A stretch of DNA of 64,000 nucleotides, from the NCBI RefSeq assembly GCF_958295425.1, contig NC_081136.1:4311311-4375310 (forward strand), given 5' to 3'. Below are positions 20,572 through 46,460 of this stretch, piece after piece. The notes beneath the pieces were generated by a model. That model was not told the DNA's origin, ran no database searches, and saw only the letters and a program-made list of their open reading frames with translations. Position numbers and translations under genes: made by a program. How positions within the stretch are numbered: position 1 is the stretch's first letter; each line of letters opens with the position of its first letter. This stretch comes from Solea solea (Eukaryota; Chordata; Actinopteri; Pleuronectiformes; Soleidae).

Positions 20572-22484
20572 ATGAGGATACTGACTGTGTCTCTGCTGCT
20601 GAGTGAGTCAAACACTTGGGTGTCCTCAAGTTTAAGTCTTCAGGTTACATCTGTCTTCACTCTCTCTCTTTGACATCCTGTCGCAGGTGTGTCTCCGCTC
20701 CTGGAGTTTGGACCGACTGTCTCTGCAGGTGAGCTGAAGTGAAAACTGTCTCTGTCTCTAACGGTCCGCCTGTCTCCATCTCTAACTGTCTCCGTGTGCC
20801 TCAGTCTCTCTGAGTGTCCGTCCAAACCTCCAGCAGTTCCTCAGTGGAGACGCCGTTTATCTGAGCTGTGATGAAGGTGGACGAACAGTGAGGACGACAG
20901 CAGAGAGACAGACAGCGAAGAGGTCAGCGGAGACGGGTCAGTGTGGGAAATATATTGGTAGTTCCTGCTTCATCTCAGGCCTGTCTCCGTCAGACTCTGG
21001 ACTGTACTGGTGTGAGACCAGTGATGGACAGAGAAGTGAGCAGATCAACATCACAGTTCAGTCAGGTACACACACACACACACATGCGACAGGATCATCT
21101 GATCTGGATTAGTTTGGTCTGACTCTGAACTACGGTTCAACATATCAGGTCTTGAATTACCTGGATGGAAATAAGCCAAACCAAAATGTTGCTTTGCTTG
21201 ATAACTAGTGTTAAACCTGAAGTTAGCTGGATAATAAACTCTATACTTGACCATGGCTTGAAAATGACAAAAGTTAATCCTGGAGTTAACCTGATCAGAG
21301 TCAACTCTAAATTTAGCCTGATAAATAGCATTAAATCTGAAAATAGCAGGGTTACAAAATTTAAACCTGAATTAGTCCTGATGACCAACATTAAATTTAA
21401 GCTTAGCTTGATAACCAAAGTTACAGCTGAGGTTACCTAGTAAGCAAAAGTTAAACCTCAAGAGTCAATCTTACATTTAGCCTGATAACTGGTGTTAAAC
21501 CTGAAGTTAGCTGGATAGCTAGACAAACATAGTTAAATGTGAAGTTAGGTGGATTACATCTAAACCTGAATTTAGCTTGATAACCAGACTAGTTAGCATG
21601 TTTACAGACGTAGAACCAGTATGTAACATTTGGGAAGTTTTAATCGCAAATATTTAAACATTTTACACATAAGTATGCTCGGATAAGTGTACACCTGCTG
21701 TTTTTGTGGGGCTAGAGTTTAACCTAATAACTAGAGTTAATCCTAAGGTTAGCTAGACAGGGCTGGGGGTTTGTAGTACCGTCTCTGTTCTGTTGGTGTC
21801 ACTGTGTTGTTATTTCCTTTTGTTCAGACCGACCGTTAAAACTTGAGATCCCTGCACTTCCTGTGACGGCAGGAAGTGAGGTCACGTTGCGCTGTAGAAC
21901 CAAAGATGGCTCCACACCTGCAGCGTATTTCTTCAGGAACAATGTCCATGTCAGAGACAAAGCAGCAGCCGAGCAGTTGAAGCTCAGTAATGTCCAACAG
22001 TCTGATGAAGGTTTCTACTCGTGTTCTACTGACATGCTGGGGTCGTCTCCTCAGAGCTGGCTCAGGGTCAAAGGTCAGGGCATGAACATCACTTCCTGTT
22101 TACTGGATCTTACAAGCACAAGTGACTGCGCTGAATCTGGTTAACTCCTCTGTCTACAGGCCCCTCCCCCACAACTGCCCCTCCCTCTGTTCCCCCTGCC
22201 CCTCCCACTTTAATGTCTTCCCCTCCCCCTTTTCGCCTTCCTGTCTCTGGGTTCAGACTCTTGTGCCATCTGGTGGTCGTCGGTCTGTTCTGCATCAGCA
22301 GCGTCCTGATGGTGTTGAGGTGCTGCAGCAGAAAAAGAGGTAGCTAACACGCTAACGCTAACACACACACACACACATACACACACACATGCTAACAACT
22401 GTATTTCTGACTCCAGGAAATAAATTGACGGTTGAAGAGAGGAATGACATCACTGGTGACGTCATCACGGAGCACGACTTCTGA
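20572..22484 (+). CDS. Fc-receptor-like Ig receptor B (two Ig domains, TM)
   Basis: Six exons, all introns phase 1: 20572-20602, 20687-20728, 20805-21065, 21828-22073, 22160-22339, 22417-22484 (275 aa). Exon 1 plus the 42-bp mini-exon give the signal peptide (MRILTVSLLL, then VSPLLEFGPT). Ig1 has YLSCDEGG, an extra GQCGKY/SSCF pair and DSGLYWCE. Ig2 has VTLRCRT and DEGFYSCST. Exon 5 encodes a Pro-rich stalk and the TM segment LCHLVVVGLFCISSVLMVLR. The short tail (LTVEERNDITGDVITEHDF) contains no tyrosine, hence no ITIM/ITAM, and the TM has no internal charged residue for adaptor pairing. It is presumably a type I leukocyte receptor. Gene C is a tandem duplicate. A CA repeat begins directly at the donor after Ig1. 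AATAAA at 22656-22661. Confidence 0.82.
21120..21620. repeat. Diffuse TTAAACCTGAAGTTAGCTGGATAA repeat in receptor B intron
   Basis: Degenerate tandem words of about 30 bp built from TTAAACCTGAAGTTAGC and TGGATAAC. The equivalent intron of receptor C (about 24490-24790) holds the same repeat, showing that it predates the gene duplication. Confidence 0.75.
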
Positions 22485-22759
22485 CTGTTACGCTGAATTA
22501 TAAAATTATTATTTCCCTTCATATCAATTTTTCATTGTCAACAGTTGCTTTGTCAGCATCACAGACACTATTTCCTGTCGCCCGAACAGCTACGACATGA
22601 TCATTTGTTTTTGTCGTCAGCTGACTTCTAATCGATGCTTCAATTCAGGTATTTTAATAAACGAATTCAAAAGTATGAGATGAAACAACCACATTTTGCT
22701 TTCGACTGTTTCAATCGATGATAAGTGACGCAGACTTTACTTTTACACCACTTTAAACA

Positions 22760-23600
22760 CAAGTGTATTCTCAATTGTCAGTGTTAAACCTGAGTTTAAG
22801 TTTAAGATTAAACCCACATTTTAATTTTAATCATCAGATTGAAACCTGAGTCATTAGCACTGAACCCCAGTTTAAGTTTCAGTCTTCTGTAATAAACTTG
22901 AGTTTAATCTGTTTTAATCCTTTGAGTCTTCATTATTAAACCTGAGTTTAAGTCAACATTATTAACCCTGAGTTTGATTTTTGAGTCTTCTGAATCATCA
23001 TTATTAAACCTCAGTGTAAGTTGTCATTTATAAATCTGTGTTGAATATTTGAAGTCTTCTAAACTAAATCATTATTAAACCTGAGTTTAAGTCACAATTA
23101 ATTAACCTGAGTTTAATTTTTTTAATCTTCTGAGTTATCATTGTTAAACCTAGGTTTAAGTCATTAGTAAACCGAAGATTAACTCTTTGAGTCGTCATTA
23201 TTAAACCTGAGTTTAAGTCGTCATTAGTAAACCTGAGTTAAAAAATGTTGAGTCATTATTATTAAATCTTAGTTTTTGTCTGAGTCATCAGTATTGATCC
23301 CAAATTTACAATATTAAAGTTAAGTTGAAGTCGTCAGTGTTACGGAGATTTTTGATTATTTGATTATTTTCTTGGGTTTAAGTCATGAGCATTAAACCTG
23401 ACTTTTGTTTTGAGTCATTTGAGTGATTGGAATTGAACCCAAATTTAAGATTAAGTCATCAGAATTATGTATGAGTCTTCAGTATTAAATCAGAGTTTAA
23501 GTCCTCAGTATCAAACCTGGGTTCACTAAGGAATTGTTTAAGTCAACAGGTAAAGCCCAAATTTAAGTTTGAAATTTAAGAACCAGATCTAGATCCAGAT
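22760..23600. repeat. Diffuse ATTAAACCTGAGTTTAAGTCATCA repeat after receptor B
   Basis: Dozens of degenerate words of the type ATTAAACCTGAGTTTAAGTC lie between receptor B and receptor C. The same repeat follows receptor C from about 25910 to 26300, again marking a duplicated unit. Confidence 0.8.
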
Positions 23601-23726
23601 TTAGACCCAAGTCTAGAACCTGAGCCACACGTGACGTGTGGAGGTTGTCATGGGGAAGTGAAGCTGTGGGCATCGCCCTGTGGCTCTGCCACAGTCAGTG
23701 TCTCCATCAGTTGCTCTGGAGACAAC

Positions 23727-25638
23727 ATGAGGACACCGACTATGTCTCTGCTGCTGGGTGAGTCAAACACTAGGATGTCCTCGAGGTTTTGTCTGCCTGT
23801 CTCACCTGTCCTCAGGTGTCCTCTGTCTGAGCCTCAGGTCAACAGGTCTGCCTGTCCGTGTCCTGACACGTCACCTGTCTCACTCCGACGACGAACAGGA
23901 ACGTGGAGGGCAGCTGTGAGAGGCAGAGGACAGAGGGGACGTGGTGATGGACACCATGTTGAGACATTCGACAGATGTGATGATAATCGTATAGTTGATT
24001 GACCTTTGACATTGACCTGTCGCAGGTGTGTCACTGCTGCTGGAGTTTGGACCGACCAGCTCTGCAGGTGAGATCAAGTGACAACTATCCCTGTTTTAAC
24101 TGACTGTCTGTCTCTAACTGTCTCTGTGTGTCCCTCAGTCTCTCTGGTTATACGTCCAAACCTCCAGCAGATCCTCAGTGGAGGCAGCTTTTATCTTAGA
24201 TGTGATGAAGGTCAAATTAAGATGAGGACAACAGAGAGACCGAAAGAGGATGTGATGAGATTGTTTAGGAGACCGACGGGTGAGTGTGGAAACCATTTAT
24301 ACAATTCCTGCTTCTTCTCATCTCCTTCGAAGTCTGGACTGTACTGGTGTGAGACCAGTGGTGGACAGAGAACTGACCAGGTCAACATCAGTGTGGTTCC
24401 ACCAGGTACACACACACACACACACACACACACAGCATCTGATCTGGATTAGTCTGGTCTGACTGAACTACTTTGCATGTTTGGTTATCCTAATTAAGCT
24501 TCCCTGAAGTTAGCCAGATAACCACAGCTCATCTAACATGAGCTGTGGATAACAAAAATTAAATCCTAGTTTAACCCGATAACCAGAGTTAACCCTAAAA
24601 TTAGCTGGATAAAAAAGTTAAACCCGGATTTAGCCTGACAACCAGAAATAAACCTGAATTTAGCTTGATAACCAGAGATAAACCTCACGGTTGCTGGATA
24701 ACAAAAGTTAAACTGTGGTTAGTAAGCTAAATGTGGGTTTAATTTCAAGTTAGCTTGATCATATAAACATAAAGTTAGCTGCATAACAAAATTTAAAGGT
24801 CCAGTATGTAAGACTAAGGATGGTTTAATTGCAAATATTTTACGCACATTTATTCTGTGTATACCTGCTTTTTGGTTTTTCATGGGGTTAGAGAAACCAC
24901 AAGTTAGCCTGATTACCCAAAATTTTGTTGAATTAATCCTAAGGTTAGCTGGACAGGGTTAGGGGTTTGTAGTACTGTCTCTGTTCTGTTGGTGTCACTG
25001 TGTTCTTATTTCCTTTTGTTCAGACATGCCTTTAATCCTTGAGATCCCTGCTCTTCCTGTGATGGCAGGAAGTGAGGTCACATTGCGCTGTCGGACCAAA
25101 AATGGTTCCACACCTGCGGCGTATTTCTTCAGGAACAACGTCCATGTCAGAGACAAAGCAGCAGCCGAGCAGCTGACGCTCAGTAAAGTCCAACAGTCTG
25201 ATGAAGGTTTCTACTCGTGTTCCATTGGCAAGCTGGGGTTGTCTCCCCAGAGCTGGCTCAGGGTCAAAGGTCAGGGCATGAACATCACTTCCTGTTTAAT
25301 GGAGCTTTCACACTGAAGGGACTACACTGATCCTGGTTAACTCCTCTGTCTGCAGGCCCCTCCCCCACAACTGTCAATACACCTCCCTCTCTCCCCTCTA
25401 CCCCTCCTACTTCCCCCGTGACCACTCCCGTTTTTCAATCTATTCATCCCAGTTCCCCTTCTGCCCCTCCATCTTCTCCCTCTGCCCCTCCCACTTTCCT
25501 GTCTGCCCCTCCTCCTTCTCTCCTTCCTGTCTCTTGGTTCAGACTCTTGTGCCACCTGGTGGTCGTCGGTCTGTTCTGCATCAGCAGTGTCCTGATGGTG
25601 TTGAGGTGCTGCAGCAAGACGGCTGGTAGCTAACACGC

Positions 25639-25677
<39 letters not shown>

Positions 25678-25786
25678 TACACATACATACATGCCAACAA
25701 CTGTATTTCTGTCTCCAGGAAACAAATTGACGGTTGAAGAGAGTAATGACATCACTGGTGACGTCATCACGGAGCACAATTTTTGA
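23727..25786 (+). CDS. Fc-receptor-like Ig receptor C (two Ig domains, TM)
   Basis: Six phase-1 exons: 23727-23757, 24026-24067, 24139-24405, 25024-25269, 25356-25625, 25719-25786 (307 aa). It is the tandem duplicate of receptor B: upstream DNA, signal peptide (MRTPTMSLLL), mini-exon (LLLEFGPTSS), Ig2 (VTLRCRT, DEGFYSCS), TM (LCHLVVVGLFCISSVLMVLR) and tail (LTVEESNDITGDVITEHNF) are nearly the same. Differences: the stalk is about 30 residues longer, with PSSPSAPP-type repeats; Ig1 reads SPSKSGLYWCE, with Lys in place of the conserved Asp two residues before the Gly of the D-x-G-x-Y-x-C motif; and the tail is likewise tyrosine-free. It is expected to be a surface receptor of immune cells. AATAAA at 25805-25810. 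Confidence 0.82.
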
Positions 25787-26299
25787 CTGTCGCTGAATTA
25801 TAAAAATAAAAATATTTAATTTCATGTTAAATTAAAAAAAAAAGAAAAAAATACATGTTGCTACATAGCTAACAGTTGCTTTGTTAAGATCACAGACAGT
25901 GTGTTTTGAATTTGTCATCATTAAACCTGAGTTGAAGATTGTGTCTTCAGGATTAAACTCAAATTGAGTCTTTTCTCATTTTTTGAGTCATCATTATTAG
26001 ACCTGAGAGAAATTTTGAGTTGTTGGACTCAAAGTTGTTGGTTATTATTATTGAACCTGAGTTTAAACTGAGTCATAATTATTAAACAAGTTTAAGTCTA
26101 CACCAAACTAAGTGTTCTTAAACTTGAGTTGAAGTCATCGGTATTAAACCTGAGTTTAAGTTTGAGTATTCAGGATTAAACACAGATTTAAGTTTCAGTC
26201 TTCATTATTAAACCTAAGTTTAAGACGTCATTAATGAGCCCAAATTGACAGTATTAAACTTGAGTTTCAATTTGAGTTTTCAGTACTAAACCCAAGTTT

Positions 26300-27128
26300 G
26301 GACCATAAAAACTCTGGTATACTTCCGAACACATGCCGCACGGCGAAGTGCACGTCGCATATCGCGGACCCTGGTATGCTCGCGCGTCAGGTGTAGTATC
26401 CCACTTCACCATCAGGTGGCGGTAAAGGTCTGGACGCCGGGAATAGGACGCATTTCTACCAAAGAAGAAGAGAACAATGCTACAGCTCCCTCTGACACGT
26501 CTGGTTCGAGTGGCTCACAGCTGAAAGGTCTGTCGGGCAGGGGAGTCGGGGTGTCAGCCGGCTCGAGGGTCGCAGGTCGAGACCCTGCTACTTCTTCTGT
26601 TGTCGAAATGTTTTTTCTGCTTGGTGAACGAGGTCGTTACTCCACCTACCGGTGGGGCGGGGATTCAATTCCCTTCCACACGGACCCAACATGCTCTGCG
26701 CGCAGTTCCAACGGCATCGTTTCAGGAAATACCTCCGTCCACACAGTAAATGCTAGCACTGTACAGTTGCGCTGTAACGCTACACCAAAAAAACAGAGAA
26801 GAAGACGTTGTAAACATTAGCTGTAATAACAGAAACGGGCTCAGAATTAACTTAGCAAGGGGAAAGAAAGGGAAAAACTGTCTGTTTGTTTAAGTTTACG
26901 TTTCGTGCCATTTCCGCATGCATATCTAGCGACTTTACAGATGCCCGGAGACTTTTTTTTTATTTTTCAAAAGCGACAAATCTAGCGACTTTCTAAATAT
27001 TTTGCGAGAATGCGCAATTCTGTCCCATGAGTGGCACTGTGTCTCCGTGTGGACGGAACGCGTCTCCCAATAAAAAAAAAAGCAGTATGCATATGTACTT
27101 AGACCCGTTTCCGTGTGGACGGGTCCTA
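26300..27128. mobile_element. Unclassified about 830-bp insertion
   Basis: The DNA here interrupts the ATTAAACCTGAGTTTAAGTCATCA repeat: the left flank stops at AACCCAAGTTT and the right flank resumes with AAGTCATCAATATTAAACC. The insertion starts GGACCATAAAAACTC and ends TGTGGACGGGTCC, so the outer bases are complementary (GGACC/GGTCC). Inside are repeated TCCGTGTGGACGG-type words. Composition differs from the AT-rich flanks (CpG-rich first half). An open frame at 26416-26820 has no recognisable domain. It looks like a non-autonomous DNA transposon; the superfamily is not determined. Confidence 0.5.
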
Positions 27129-27529
27129 AGTCATCAATATTAAACCTGAGTTAATTCAACCTGCATCATCACACTCAATTCAGATTTTATATTGAATTTA
27201 TTTATTTCAATATTTCAATGGTCATTTTCATTTATAACTAATTAATTTTAATTTACAAGTCGTCATGTCAACAGCCTCCTCTGTGTGTCACATGACCCTG
27301 ATTTTCTAAAAACCTGGAACCTTCAGGAACAAGTTCAAGAGCAATTTGAATCCATCCTCAGTCCCAGTTGCCATGGTCACCAGAGTCTCCCCAAGCACTG
27401 TGGGTAAGTGAGGGCGGGGCCAGTGGTGAGTGTGCCCCGCCTCATGACCCTTAAGCTCCACCCTTAGTGTGTGTCCTGTTTAGCAGCAGGTAATCGTGAG
27501 TACTGTGGTCCAGAATCATGGCCTGGAGA

Positions 27530-27725
27530 GCTGAGACTTTTGGGTAATGTAGTCCCTCGGTGTGCTGCAGATATGTCTTAGCAGCCAGGAACTATGGGAA
27601 ACGTAGTCCACAGTCTTTCAATTTTAAAAACGCGTCTGTGCCGTCCACTGCAGCACAGTGGCAATTGTTGGTGTTGTAGTCCAGGCAGAGAGGAATTGTG
27701 GGAGATGAAGTCCAGCAGGACCACA
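27530..27725 (-). promoter_or_regulatory. Cluster of four TGGGAAATGTAGTCC-like motifs
   Basis: Four copies spaced about 45-75 bp apart: TTTGGGTAATGTAGTCCC near 27539, ACTATGGGAAACGTAGTCC near 27591, GCAATTGTTGGTGTTGTAGT near 27660, and GGAATTGTGGGAGATGAAGT near 27691. Read on the minus strand they resemble ACTACATTTCCCA, the vertebrate ZNF143/THAP11 (SBS) motif. They lie just beyond the probable 3' end of dlg4 and 1.7 kb past receptor C, with no obvious gene start nearby. Confidence 0.4.
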
Positions 27726-27782
27726 GGAGGATTGTGGGTATTTAATAAGCCCTGAATAGACTGTGTGTTTGAGCCCCATTGT

Positions 27783-27788
27783 TTTATT
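27783..27788 (-). terminator. Candidate polyadenylation signal of dlg4
   Basis: TTTATT on the plus strand (AATAAA on the minus strand) about 490 bases after the dlg4 stop codon, beside a CA microsatellite (about 27824-27853). Other downstream signals are possible. Confidence 0.4.
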
Positions 27789-28279
27789 TACAGTCACACA
27801 AGTCTTTATGTACACAACACTAACACACGCACACACACACACACACACACACACTCACTCACCGGTCTTCACGTCACATAACTCAGCCAATCAATCGATC
27901 AATAAATAGATAAATTAATTAATAAATAAGTGAATATAAATACTTCAATACAAACTGAACTCTACAGTCTGATTCGTTATTTACTGATAATACAGGATTA
28001 TTGATCAACACAAAACCAATCAGTCGATCAGCTGTCACACAGACGGACAGGTGTGCCCCACCCCACCCCCTTTTGGTTGTCATGGCTACGGCAGTAGCCA
28101 CCCAATCAGCGTCACCGTCCCAAAGAATGAACAACAAAAAAAACAAAAGATTAAAAGCGGCGTCTGCTCTCCACCCGGTTATTTCCTGCCTTAGAGGAGG
28201 ATGTGCTGAGGGGAGGGGTGGGCAGAGCTGTGGGGGTAAATTGGTGGCGAAGGCGCCCCTTTGGCTCGGCAGCAGCCAA

Positions 28280-43662
<15,383 letters not shown>

Positions 43663-43943
43663 GTCGTCTCTTTCTGATCCACATTAATCCTCTTTAGGGA
43701 TTTTACACACACATACACACAAACTAAAGGCATGCTGGGTAATGAAGTCTTAACACCGATGGCCCTGCCCCTCCCCTCCCAGTCACTGTCAGTCCCAGCT
43801 TGATTGGCAGATCTGTTAAAGGGATATTCCAGGTATTTTGACGTGTGGTTGTATGATGTACTTGCACACACAGTAGATGGTACAGGCCGGGCTGTGAGTG
43901 AGATTAAGAGAGATTAGGATGGTTCTCTGCACAGGGAGACTAG

Positions 43944-44112
43944 TGGTGTGTTTCCATAGAGTGTAGCAGTTCAGTTCAGAACGGTACGGTATGTATTTTT
44001 TTGTGTTTTCATTAGGAATAGTACCAAAATAACTGTTCCAGTCAGGGCCGGCTCTTGGCATAGGCGATATAGGCGGTCGCCTAGAGCGCCACCTGCTGGA
44101 GGGGCGCCGCGA

Positions 44113-44145
<33 letters not shown>

Positions 44146-44880
44146 TTTTTTTTTTTCAATGAAAACAAATTTTCATTGTTTTAAATTTTTTAAAACAATG
44201 AAAATAAAAATGATTTTCTATTCCCAGTCGCCCTCATTTGTGTGTTCTCTCTTGAAAATAATAAATATTAACAAATGAATAAACAATAATGTTCCTAAAA
44301 TGTGGTGCTGCTGAATCACATGACGGGTGACCTCAGGGTCAGAGCAGGGATCAGAGGTCAGGTCACAGACAGGTGAAGCTTTTGTTATTAACGACATGAA
44401 AAGGCCGTCCAAGCCCTCGGGAGCGCCCCCTCCCCAACACACACGGGGGGGGGGGGGGCGCCGGAGAGCAATCTCGCCTAGGGCACAAAATTAGGTAGAG
44501 CCGGCCCTGGTTCCAGTACCCTTCACTTTGGGTACCAGAGTAATGGCACGGTACAGTTTGGATGGAGCTAGACCCACAACAGTCAGCTGATTGGGTGACA
44601 GAAAAGCGTCACTCCCCTGCGACTGGTGTTTCTTCAACGCCTGCAGTCTATTTTCATACAAAGCTTGACGCCTTGTTGAGACAAACAGCCACAAACCGAG
44701 CAGAAAAAAAACGAACTACTCCTTTGTGTTGTTGTCTGTTGTGTTGCGTTGTGTTTGATTTTGATGTTGTTGTTGTCGCACTGGTACAACGCCATGCTAC
44801 GTATCTCGCTAACCTGACCATCACCCCGCCGACCAATAAAGGTACGGTTTTCTGTCGAAACTGTAACTTTAAAACTGAAA
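43944..44880. mobile_element. MITE-B element split by a nested hAT insertion
   Basis: The left part begins GTGTTTCCATAGAGTGTAGC and runs to 44042. The right part resumes at 44510 (GTTCCAGTACCCTTCACTTT, TACCAGAGTAATGGCACGGT) and ends around AAGGTACGGTTTTCTGTCGA near 44875. The two halves are one repeat copy interrupted by the hAT element. Confidence 0.55.
44043..44509. mobile_element. Non-autonomous hAT element, 467 bp, with 8-bp TSD
   Basis: Terminal inverted repeats CAGGGCCGGCTCT (44043-44055) and AGAGCCGGCCCTG (44497-44509) are perfect over 13 bp. The target-site duplication GTTCCAGT is perfect at 44035-44042 and 44510-44517. An 8-bp TSD with CAGRG-type ends is the signature of hAT transposons. 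The interior holds a homopolymer A/T hairpin near 44120-44155 and a G run near 44445; no transposase is encoded. Confidence 0.9.
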
Positions 44881-45529
44881 AATTTATATCGATAGCCTGT
44901 AACACATATTAAATTCATATTAAACCAGTTGCAGCATTTGTTTATTAAATGTGTATAGCGCCCCTCTGTGGTAAAAGGCGAAAACACCCTCAGTAAATGA
45001 CCCACTTTTGGAAGGCGGTGTTTTGCCCTCGGTGTTGTCTGTCAGACTCCACTCGTCCGCGGGACATTTTTGATGGACCGACGTTCTCGCGTTGATTGTT
45101 ATCAGTCATAACTGTGACGTGTTCACGACTCGCTAAAGTTGCTCTAAACAGCACTGTGGCGTGTTAGCGTGATATTAGATCTGTGGCTAGAGCGTGTTAA
45201 AGGAGGAAACAAGAGCCTGGCTGTATGTGTTCGGCTGTGTACCCAAAATCAGGGCTAAAATGTGCAGGAGCGAAGGGGACGGACGGTGGAGTTTATGTTG
45301 AGCTAAAGGCTAAATGTCAAACTTTGTTTATCGACTGTTTGTCGAACAGACTATTTTGTGTTTTGGTTGTTGTTTAGTGGTTTAAATATATATATATATA
45401 TATTTTTTTTCAACAGTTCAATCGGTTAAAGTCGTCGGTTATACGGTCGTGTTCGTGTTTGCACTCAGGCACCGCTGAGGAAGCCCTCTCTGCCCGGACC
45501 CCCTTCTCCCACCTCCTCGAGCTGCGGCC

Positions 45530-46169
45530 AATCACACCGCGTCTCGGGTCTCATTGGCCGTCATGCTGGAGAGGCCGGAGCTTAATTTGGCAGTTGATTG
45601 GTCGACTACGCAGTCGCTCACGTCATCCTTGCAGCTGCTGTATAAATGTGTGGGCCTGGGCTCGTGAGCTATCAGTTAGCAGCTAGCGCAGCACACTTTC
45701 TGTACAAACTTATGTGCCTGGCCGTTTTCCTGCACACACGTACACACTCTGCCACATGCACGCGCGTGCACGGACAGCTCGCGGGGGGGTCTGAATTCAC
45801 ACGCATTGCGGGTTTTGCGCGCGGCTTTTGGTAGCTGTTTGTCTTTGCGTGTGTTTGTGTGTTAGCTTCACGCTAGTTGCTTCCTGCCAGTCTACTGGTG
45901 GTTGCTAACTGGAGTGGCTAACTGTTTACCTGCTAGTTTCTCACTGTTTGAATTATTCATGAGCGCGCTCCGTGATTGGTGGAGTCAGCCGCCGGGGCGG
46001 AGTTAGGACGTATTTTTGAGAGTGGGGGGTATGGGGGGTGGAGTCACGTACACATACATACGCAGACCTATTTGTGTCACAAACACACACTTGGAGTGAG
46101 AGTGTGTGATTATATTGCAAACGGGGCGTGGTTACAGGACGACAACAAGTGACTGGAGCAAGTAGGACG
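45530..46169 (+). promoter_or_regulatory. mepce: Promoter and 5' UTR exon region of mepce
   Basis: GGCCAATCACACCGCG (about 45526), CTCATTGGCCGTC (about 45551) and GATTGGTCGAC (about 45596) give three CCAAT boxes, followed by a CRE-like CACGTCATC and a TATAAA box at 45641-45646. A donor GTGAGT at 46170 and an acceptor ending CATTGTAG at 46432 suggest a leader intron before the coding start. The region is CpG-rich. The stretch at 44880-45520 before it shows no gene. Confidence 0.5.
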
Positions 46170-46460
46170 GTGAGTGTGACTGATTTATATATTCATAAAT
46201 CACTATTAAATCAGTAATAATGATAATAAACATTGTGACCTCTGACCCCACAGCAATGTTTACATGAGCACTTATTTATAACTTTTTTTTGGCTCATGGT
46301 GAAAAGACAGCCTGTGTTTTGTAAACACATTATAACCCAACAATATATTGATTGATCAGAAAATTGATAAGAAGTTTTCTTTGAGGAGCTGATTGTCTGT
46401 CAAATTACCCCCTCCCCCCTCTCTCATTGTAGATTACTGTCATTGGCTGAAAGGTGGAAG

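Noticed and set aside
26416..26820. 134-codon plus frame in the 26-27 kb insertion
   Set aside because: Arg/Ser-rich, no domain, in a transposon-like insertion; not called as a gene.
45459..45834. Two plus-strand frames upstream of mepce
   Set aside because: They lie in the CpG-rich promoter region, span the TATA box and show no domain; openness is expected from GC content.
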